DNA of 64,000 nt, from the NCBI RefSeq assembly GCF_004124325.1, contig NZ_QBDT01000001.1:3410001-3474000 (forward strand), written 5' to 3'. The notes beneath the pieces were generated by a model, which worked only from the letters and a program-made list of their open reading frames with translations, was not told the DNA's origin and did no database searches. Positions within the stretch are counted from its first letter, which is position 1. Every line of letters starts with the position of its first letter. This document shows positions 57,907-64,000 of this stretch, in pieces. Position numbers and translations under genes: made by a program. This DNA is from Streptomyces sp. L2. GTDB lineage: Bacteria > Actinomycetota > Actinomycetes > Streptomycetales > Streptomycetaceae.

Positions 57907-58349
57907 ACGTTCCCCTTGATCGTGGATCGACGACTACTTCGCCCCCCTCGACCACGAATGGGCAACGGGACGCACCACCCGCGGGCAGGTGACCGCCCTT
58001 GTGCAGCCTGATCCTTGGTCGGGCTGCTGGCCGAGCAGAGCTGGTCGAGGTCCTGGCCTTGCAGCACCGCGTTGCCCAGCGCACGGGCTGATGCATCAGG
58101 CGTTTCATGCTACGCCGAAGCCGCGTAGCGCAGACAAGCCGCAGGAAGCGCTGATGCCCTCGCCACGGCGACCGGCCAGAGCATCGGCCTGATTAGCAGT
58201 GCCAGCCCGGTACATGGAGCCTTCGATGTCTACCGGCGCTGTCGGTGCGGTTCAGTAGGCGTAGCCGCCGCTGCGATCTTGGGGCTACAGTTCTGCTGGG
58301 TAGGAACCGAGCTGCCCAGATCGTTCCCGTGCGCAGCCGTCGGCGGGTG
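57907..58349. other. Gene-poor remnant
   Basis: I find no convincing gene on either strand. Codon bias switches frame repeatedly, as in decayed coding DNA. One plus-strand stretch (about 57998-58110) reads in pieces like a transposase remnant, but too weakly to call. Confidence 0.4.
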
Positions 58350-58472
58350 TCAGGCGCAGGGTGCGGACGGCGAACGTGCCCGCGGTGCGGCGGGGAAGGC
58401 CAGCTCTACGCGTCGCTCTGGATCGGCGACGCCCGCGAGTTCGTCTTCGGGTAGCAGCCGCAGGGTCAGCAC
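58350..58472 (-). CDS. Possible 40-aa protein coupled to the ATPase gene
   Basis: A GTG at 58472 overlaps the stop of the RsbW-like gene (GTGCTGA) and opens a 40-codon frame, VLTLRLLPEDELAGVADPER at its N-terminus, ending at 58350. It has acceptable Streptomyces codon use and a helical first half. No family is recognised; it may be a chance frame. Confidence 0.3.
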   Translation of the reverse strand: MLTLRLLPEDELAGVADPERRVELAFPAAPRARSPSAPCA

Positions 58473-58879
58473 GGCGGGACCGCCGGCTCCGCCCAAACTG
58501 TCCTGCCCCAGCGCAGTTCGTAGTAGCCCCAGCGGTGTGAAAGGGCATCGACCAGGACAAGGCCGCGTCCCGTCTCATCGCCGTCTGCGACCAGGTCCAT
58601 TTTCGGCAGGGCGTGGGATTTGTCGGTGACGCCGATCCGTACGAGATCGTCCGTGACACGCCGGACGGACACCCGGACCAGACGGCACGAGGTGTGGCGG
58701 ACCGCGTTGCCCACCAGCTCGGAGACGATCAGCGTCCCCGCTTCCGCCAACTCGGCTATGCCCCAGGTGTTCAGCGCGACCGAGACAACGCCCCGGGCAC
58801 GACTGGCCGTCTCGGGCTCACAGGGGAGGGTTTCGGTGTAGCCGGGCGGTCCGACTGTGGGTCTGGTCGTGACGCTCAC
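58466..58879 (-). CDS. RsbW-like ATP-binding protein beside a broken WhiJ-type gene
   Basis: 137 aa from GTG 58879, with AGGAG eight bases upstream. HATPase_c motifs: VSELVGNAVRHTS (N-box), DKSHALPKM in the G1 position and GRGLVLVDALSHRWG. It is compact with almost no N-terminal extension. It lies 166 bp downstream of the truncated DUF5753 gene in the same direction, so this is a second WhiJ/AbaA-type pair, with the regulator inactivated. Confidence 0.8.
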   Translation of the reverse strand: MSVTTRPTVGPPGYTETLPCEPETASRARGVVSVALNTWGIAELAEAGTLIVSELVGNAVRHTSCRLVRVSVRRVTDDLVRIGVTDKSHALPKMDLVADGDETGRGLVLVDALSHRWGYYELRWGRTVWAEPAVPPC

Positions 58880-59045
58880 GGGGTCGTCTCCTCGGGGCTG
58901 GGATGTCCCGCTCGCAAGGGGGGATACGCGAGCCGGACTCTCCTGCGCTGCCGCCGAGGGCAAGCCTGGACCTGCCCGGCGACGCCAACGCCCGTACGGA
59001 GAGCCGGAGTTTCGGCTCAACAGCATTGCGGGGAATTGCGCGACG

Positions 59046-59663
59046 TCATCCGAGGGCGATGATGGCCGACTCGATCAAGGCGCGGGCGGCGTTGCCGTGA
59101 ACGGCCAGCTTCGTCAGCTCCCCGAACGCCTTGCGGTAGTCGACGAGTTCGCGCGGCTGCACCACGTTGACCTCAGCCGTGAGGGTCTCCACGACACTGC
59201 GTGCGCCGTCATGGAGGTAGAACGCCTCCAGCGGCCACATGGTCCTTTGCGCGGTGAAGGGGATGATGCCCAGGGAGACGGAGGGCGGCGGCATCACGGT
59301 CAGCAGATGCCTGAGCTGTCCGGCCATCGTCTCGGCGTCGCCGACGCGGTAGCGCAGGACGCACTCCTCCATGAGCACGACGAACCGGTGTCCGCCCTCA
59401 TACAGGAACCGGCTCCGGGCGACGCGGGCCGCGACGGCCTCGGAGACGTCGTTGAGGGTGCCCTGGAAGTCGGTGATGGCCTCCACCAGGGCCGTGGCGT
59501 AAGCGGGGGTCTGGAAGAAACCAGGCACGACGTTGGACACGTACGCGCGGGTGACGCCGCGGTGCGCGTAGCGGTCGTTGATAAGCCCAGCGGAAGAAGC
59601 CCAAGAAGTAGGCTCCCGACCCGCTCCGCTCATGCATCGCTCATGCAAGCCACCTCGCGGCAC
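59046..59663 (-). pseudogene. DUF5753 regulator lacking its helix-turn-helix
   Basis: About 190 residues match the C-terminal DUF5753 part of WhiJ-type regulators: RAYVSNVVPGFFQTPAYATA, VLMEECVLRYRVGD and LGIIPFTAQRTMWPLEAFYL. The N-terminal 80-90 residues with the DNA-binding domain are missing; intact relatives such as the 286-aa one at 25194 have it. The break lies near two tandem CGCTCATGCA copies (59627-59636 and 59638-59647). It may still encode a ligand-binding fragment. Confidence 0.75.
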
Positions 59664-59695
59664 CAGAACCGACGCGGCAGGCCCCCGAGCAGCGC

Positions 59696-59732
59696 AAAAG
59701 GCCAGGCCACTGGCTATGTGGCCTGGCCTTTT
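59696..59732. terminator. Strong bidirectional hairpin
   Basis: The 15-base arms AAAAGGCCAGGCCAC and GTGGCCTGGCCTTTT pair perfectly around a 7-base loop, with A and T ends that make it an intrinsic terminator in either direction. It separates the helicase remnant from the regulator remnant. Confidence 0.9.
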
Positions 59733-59834
59733 ACAGAGCCGTTCGCAGAAACTATCCGCTTACGGCGCGTCAATTGGTCCCCGCGCACCACCACGCCGGC
59801 CATGACATAGCCCGTCCGGTTCACCCGGTTACCG

Positions 59835-62800
59835 TCAGCCGACCGCCGTAATGTGCCCGTCTGTCTCCCTCAGCTTGCCACGACGGTGCAGTGCATCGAT
59901 GTCGGAGTCCAGGAAGCCGCGGATGTCCCTGCCCATGCGGCGCCAGCCAAAGAACTCGCCTGCATGCCGGACCAGTTCGTCCCGCGACATGCTCGGGCAC
60001 TCTGCAGCAAGTTCGTACAGCGCCAACTGCCGCTCAGCCGGAGCGATATGCGCGGCTTTGCGAGGGGTGTCGCCGTCACCTGGAACGCGGGCGTCCAGCT
60101 CATTCCTGCCTGCCACGTCCAAGAAGTCACCATCGACGGCGACCTGCCCCGAGCCGACGAGACCGCGCACCACTTCCTGCACGTTGTCGCGAATCCGGTT
60201 GCCGGCCCGAGCCACGCCCCACGCCTCCCGGGCCCGCTGCACCAACAACTCCTCGTGAATGGGTCCTTCGATCCCAATGACCCTGGTAACGAACTTGCGC
60301 AGCGCGGGCCGGGCCTCCAGAGTGTGCAGTTCGTACGGTGACGACACGGTCATTTCGCTTGTCTCGTACTGCGAGCTCCACGGCCGGTCGGGCTCGGTGT
60401 CGACCAGAACGCGCACGTGATCCGCTGTAGCGATCGGAGGCACGTAGGTTGCCGGTTCCGGGGCACCGGGCGCGGCCGAGACGGCGGAGGGCGGGACCAC
60501 CGCCCTGGTGCCCGGTGTACCTGCCACTTCGTCGTCCCCTGCGGGCACAGCCGGACGCGTCCTTGTATCCATCGGGGCTGTATCCGACATCGGTCCCCGC
60601 TCGACCGCCAACTCGACCGCCTCACGCAGCCTCAGCTCAGCGGCGGCCCTGCCGCGATACCAGTCGGTTCCCCAGATGCGATGCAGCCGCCAGCCCAGCC
60701 CGGCGAGAACCTCCTCCCGCAGCCGGTCGCGGTCCCTTGCCGTCCTGGATGAGTGGTACATAGCGCCGTCACACTCGATGCCGAGCGCGTAGGCGCCGGG
60801 GAACTGCGGATGGCGCACGCCGACGTCGATGCGGTATCCGGCAACGCCGACTTGCGGCTGCACCCGGTAGCCCCAGTCACGCAGCACCTGCAGGACCGAC
60901 TCCTCGAAAGGGCTGTCCGGATCGGCGTCGGCCTGGGTCACGTCCTGCGCAAGGACGGCGTGACCGTTCTCGACGTACTCCAGGTACCGCTTGAGGTGCT
61001 GCACGCTTTCGTTCGCGCTGTCGGCCAAGCCGCTGCCCCGGAAGGATGCGACAACCTCCATGCGGAAACGTGCCCGGGTGACAGCGACGTTGAGGCGCCG
61101 CCAGCCGCCTCCCTTGTTGATCGGCCCGAAGTTCGTGCCGAACTTGCCATGCTCGTCGGGACCGTAGCCAATCGACATGATCATGACGTCGCGCTCGTCG
61201 CCCTGGACGGATTCGAGGTTCTTGACGAAGAACCCGTCCAGTCGATCCTCAGTGAAGCAGTCGTCCAGGTCAGGACGGGCCAGACGGGCCTGCTGAACGG
61301 CCTGGTCGATGGCCGCTGCCTGTGCTTGAGAGAGGGCGACGACCCCCAAGGTGCGGCTGGGTCGGGTATCGAAGTGATGGATGACCCGCCGGGCGACAAA
61401 CTCCGCCTCCACGCGGTTGTCCCGTCGACCGCCGCGGTCGTACACGCCCTGTGCGGAGAAGAATTCAACACCGATGTCGTTGCCGTGATCCAACGCTCCG
61501 GGGAAGGTCACCAGGGAGTTGCCGTAGAAGGATCTGTTGCTGAACGTAATCAGGTCCTCGTGACGGCTTCGGTAGTGCCAGCCCAGCGAAAGCTCTCGTA
61601 GGGCACCCGCCTTGCAGACATGGAGCAGCGACTCGAAGGTGTCGGGGATGTCCTCGTCATACTCGTCGGAGTCATCCTCGACTGCCGCATCGAAGAAGGA
61701 CGTGGGCGGAAGCTGCTTCTCGTCACCCGCCACGATCAGGGAACCCGCCCTGTACACGCAGTTGACGGCGTCGGCAGGGCGGACCTGCGAAGCCTCATCG
61801 AAGATGACCACGTCGAAGTGGTAGTCCGCAGGCAGGAACTGGCTCACCGTCAACGGGCTCATCATGAAGCACGGCTTGATCAGCCGGACGACTTCACGGG
61901 TCCGGCCCAGCAGTTCCCGGACCGGCATGTGGCGTCGCTTCAGCTCCGCCTGACGCTTGATTACTGCGGCAGCCCCGCCGCTGAAACGGCGCGGTCTACG
62001 CTTGTTGCATTCCTCGACCACAGCCCCGCTCGCTGCAGATACCAGCCCTCGATCGACCTCCTGGAAGTCCGCCACCCGGACATCCAGGTCTGCCGAGCGG
62101 GTGACGGCAAGCCTGGTGTCTGTGGCCAAGAGGTCGTCGGCCCAGCACTTCAGTACCGCCTGCTCCACGGCCGCAGTCAACCGCTCCGGCAGGACACCTC
62201 GTTCGACAGCACGCGGGACGATTTCGTCAATGCCATGACGGGCCAGGACGTCCAGTCCAGAGCGGTACGCCTGCCACTCTTCCGGGCCACGCGGGTCGGC
62301 CCGGAGGTCATCGACGGCCTGTTGGGCTTGATCGAAGGTGTTGAACAAGGCGAGAGACAGCTGAACCCGGCGGCGCTCCTCGAAGAGGTCGTGCAGTGCG
62401 GCCGAGGACTCAGACCAGCGCTCGGCACGGCGTGCCGCCGCGACGCACCAACCGGACAGCGCGCCACGAATGCGACGGGCCAACAGCCCTGGCAGCGGGT
62501 CGGGCTCAGCGCCATCAGCCAGGCGGGCCGCGAGAAAGTCCCGGTCAGTGCACCCCCGGGTGAGTTCCGCAACGCGATCCGCCACCGCCAGCACCGTATC
62601 CATGGTGGGCAGTTCGTCCTCGTCGTGGGGAACGTAGCCGCCCAGTGCCTCGTCGTGGTGCGCTATCAGCCGAGAGAGCTCGGACGCGGCGTTCTGCCAG
62701 GCCAGAGCATCCTTTAGGCGCTGGGGCAGCGTCTTGTCCCAGGCCCCATTGCGCGTGAGCGCGGCCACCTCCGCGCGGTCGTCCCGGTACTGGCCGGACA

Positions 62801-63275
62801 GCCGCGAGAAAGCGCCCCGATGCTGTTCACTGAACCTCTCGACCAGGGTCGGCAATCCTTCGGCCGCCAGCACCTGCTCACCGAAGACGTCCTCCGCTGC
62901 CCCACGGGCAGCCCCGCGGGCGGCGAAGGCGTCCCGCAACTCCCCAGCCGCTCGATGGGCCTCGCGCAGACCTTCCTCGTCTAACCATCCTGCAGGCGGC
63001 CGCTTGGCCACGGAGGCCAGATCGGCGAGTTCCAAGAGGCCGAACGCGGCCTGGGCGGTTGCTGGCTTGGGCATCCCGAACAGCTCGGCCAGCTGGGCGA
63101 GGCTTCCCGAGGGGTCGTCCGTCAGTCCCCCGTCGGCAGTAGCCAAGTCCCGGTCGGGCAGGCCCGCCTCCAGGGTGCGTATGGTCTGCCGTACGCCCTG
63201 AACAGTACGCAGTTCTGGCGTCGTTGCCGCAAACGGGCTGCGCTCGGCAACCGTGCGCAGGTCTGAGAGCGCTTC
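59835..63275 (-). pseudogene. 5'-truncated superfamily 1 helicase with Vsr-like nuclease and DUF3320 domains
   Basis: About 1,140 codons remain in frame. A coiled-coil region (first 400 residues) is followed by helicase motifs II VVIFDEASQVRPADA, III IVAGDEKQLPPTSFF, IV GWHYRSRHEDLI, V ESVQGDERDVMIMSIG and VI RRLNVAVTRAR. Next comes a Vsr/MTES-type nuclease domain (FEESVLQVLRDWGYRVQPQ, GIECDGAMYHS) and C-terminal DUF3320. Full members (over 1,700 aa) begin with DUF4011 and a Walker A motif, both absent here. The frame has no plausible start (only TTG 63146) and reads back to about 63275, where it meets an integrase fragment. Relatives are found in defence islands. Confidence 0.8.
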
Positions 63276-63655
63276 AACTGCCCGACGTCGTGTTCTCGCG
63301 GCCGGACGGGCGCCCGCTGGACCCGCGCGCGGACTACGAGGAATTCAAGGACCTGCTCACCGAAGCCGGGATCGACGAGCGCCGCCTGTACGACGGGAGC
63401 CGCCACACGGCCGGCACGATCCTGAACGAGTTGGGCGTCGACATGCCCACGATCATGGAGATCCTGCGGCACACCCAGATCAGCCAGACCCGCCGCTATG
63501 TGAAGGGCCGGTCCCAGCTGTCGAAGGACGCCATGCGGCGGATGGGCGAGTTCTTCGTCGCTGGCCCCCAGCTCACCCCCGACATCCCCGCGACCAGCGA
63601 TGAGACCACCGACAGCAAAGCGGCGCGGTCCCGGAGGCGGCGTCGTATCCGCTGA
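63275..63655 (+). pseudogene. C-terminal fragment of a tyrosine integrase
   Basis: About 125 residues remain of a phage-type integrase. DVVFSRPDGRPLDPR leads into the catalytic Arg and His in LYDGSRHTAGTIL, a second His in LRHTQISQT, and the nucleophile Tyr in RRYVKGRSQL. The core-binding domain and first catalytic Arg are gone. It is cut at the same place as the helicase, which runs the other way. A hairpin terminator follows. Confidence 0.82.
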
Positions 63656-63662
63656 CAGCAGC

Positions 63663-63695
63663 GCCCCAGGACGAAATCGCCTTTCGGCCTGGGGC
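63663..63695 (+). terminator. Integrase terminator
   Basis: GCCCCAGG (63663-63670) pairs with CCTGGGGC (63688-63695). Inside, CGAAA pairs with TTTCG around a TCGCC loop, giving a 13-bp stem with one mismatch just past the integrase stop. Confidence 0.75.
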
Positions 63696-63757
63696 CAGTA
63701 ACAGCAGACGGGTACAGGACTTCCCAGTCCATTGGCTGACAGACATGATGTACCGCC

Positions 63758-64000
63758 GTGAAAGACTTCGTGATTCCTCTCGCAATCGCAGTCATCGGGC
63801 TTGCAGCAACTGGCTGGGGTGCACTCGTTGGGGCGCGAGCAGCCAGGTTCGGTGCAGAGAAGAACGCCGAGGCCGTTCGACGGCAGGTGCAGGATCAAGG
63901 TGCCGTCGAGCACGGTCACTGGACGCGGCAAGAGCGCATGACCGCGTATGAGAGCTTCCTTGGAGCCTGGGATGAGTGCCTGCGCATCACCCAGACGCCT
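63758..64000 (+). CDS. Membrane-anchored protein, 3' end outside the window
   Basis: The frame from GTG 63758 runs 81 codons to the window edge. One N-terminal membrane helix (VIPLAIAVIGLAATGWGALV) is followed by a charged helix with ARFGAEKNAEAVRRQVQDQG and HWTRQERMTAYESFLGAWDE. This layout is common in small phage-like or island proteins of unknown role in Streptomyces. Confidence 0.65.
   Translation, partial: MKDFVIPLAIAVIGLAATGWGALVGARAARFGAEKNAEAVRRQVQDQGAVEHGHWTRQERMTAYESFLGAWDECLRITQTP

Noticed and set aside
57998..58110. Insertion-sequence transposase remnant
   Set aside because: Fragments of plausible coding sequence appear in changing frames, but no catalytic motif or terminal inverted repeats are visible.

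Overview
The window is high-GC DNA from a Streptomyces chromosome. Support comes from GC-rich third codon positions, AGGAGG-type ribosome sites with many GTG starts, overlapping ATGA/GTGA gene junctions, and a gene order (fol genes, ftsH, hpt, tilS, dacB, ppa, tipA-like, WhiJ-type regulators, short polA-like polymerase) that I recall from the core of Streptomyces genomes. I had no database, so all family names rest on motifs and recalled family features.

Bases 1 to about 41,300 are ordinary core chromosome. A coiled-coil membrane protein (cut by the window edge) and an esterase lead into a lipid aminoacyl transferase. The folate block follows (folP, an NTF2-like protein, folB, folK, a DUF3180 protein, and folE on the other strand), then ftsH, hpt, tilS, a zinc peptidase, dacB and ppa. 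Next come a ThrE-type exporter, a DedA protein, a YbjQ protein, a TipA-type MerR regulator with its own 19-bp-spaced promoter, a ClC-type channel, a glutamate decarboxylase-like enzyme, a PadR regulator and an aldehyde dehydrogenase. A WhiJ/AbaA-type trio (XRE-DUF5753, RsbW-like ATPase, DUF397) has an unusual shared operator. Then come two lipoproteins, a DUF2786 protein, a Clp-N protein with a leaderless promoter, a polymerase, a giant AfsR-type regulator, a small coiled-coil protein, a giant LuxR (LAL) regulator and another RsbW-like ATPase.

Bases 41,400 to 52,300 hold a complete thioamitide (thioviridamide-type RiPP) cluster on the minus strand. It comprises a 75-aa precursor with core SVMAAAASVALHC, a SARP activator, two phosphotransferase-fold proteins (one degenerate), a HopA1-like protein, a cysteine decarboxylase, a methyltransferase, the YcaO/TfuA thioamidation pair, a PhyH hydroxylase, a papain-like protease and a membrane protein. 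No dedicated ABC exporter is present.

At 52,477-52,521 lies a 45-nt 3' half of tRNA-Thr(TGT), followed by its terminator. This is the scar expected at one end of a tRNA-integrating element, and its polarity puts the element to the right. The right part (52.7-64 kb) looks like such an island. It carries a tightly coupled four-gene operon (small secreted peptide, DUF5819 protein, HTTM/SdpB-like protein, serine hydrolase) that resembles an Sdp-type peptide-toxin system with an extra hydrolase. A divergent FAD oxidoreductase, a broken DUF5753 regulator with its ATPase partner, and a helicase-nuclease whose 5' end is cut against the 5' end of a broken tyrosine integrase follow. The peptide operon is my best candidate for an undescribed system; the thioamitide cluster is the best supported natural-product locus.
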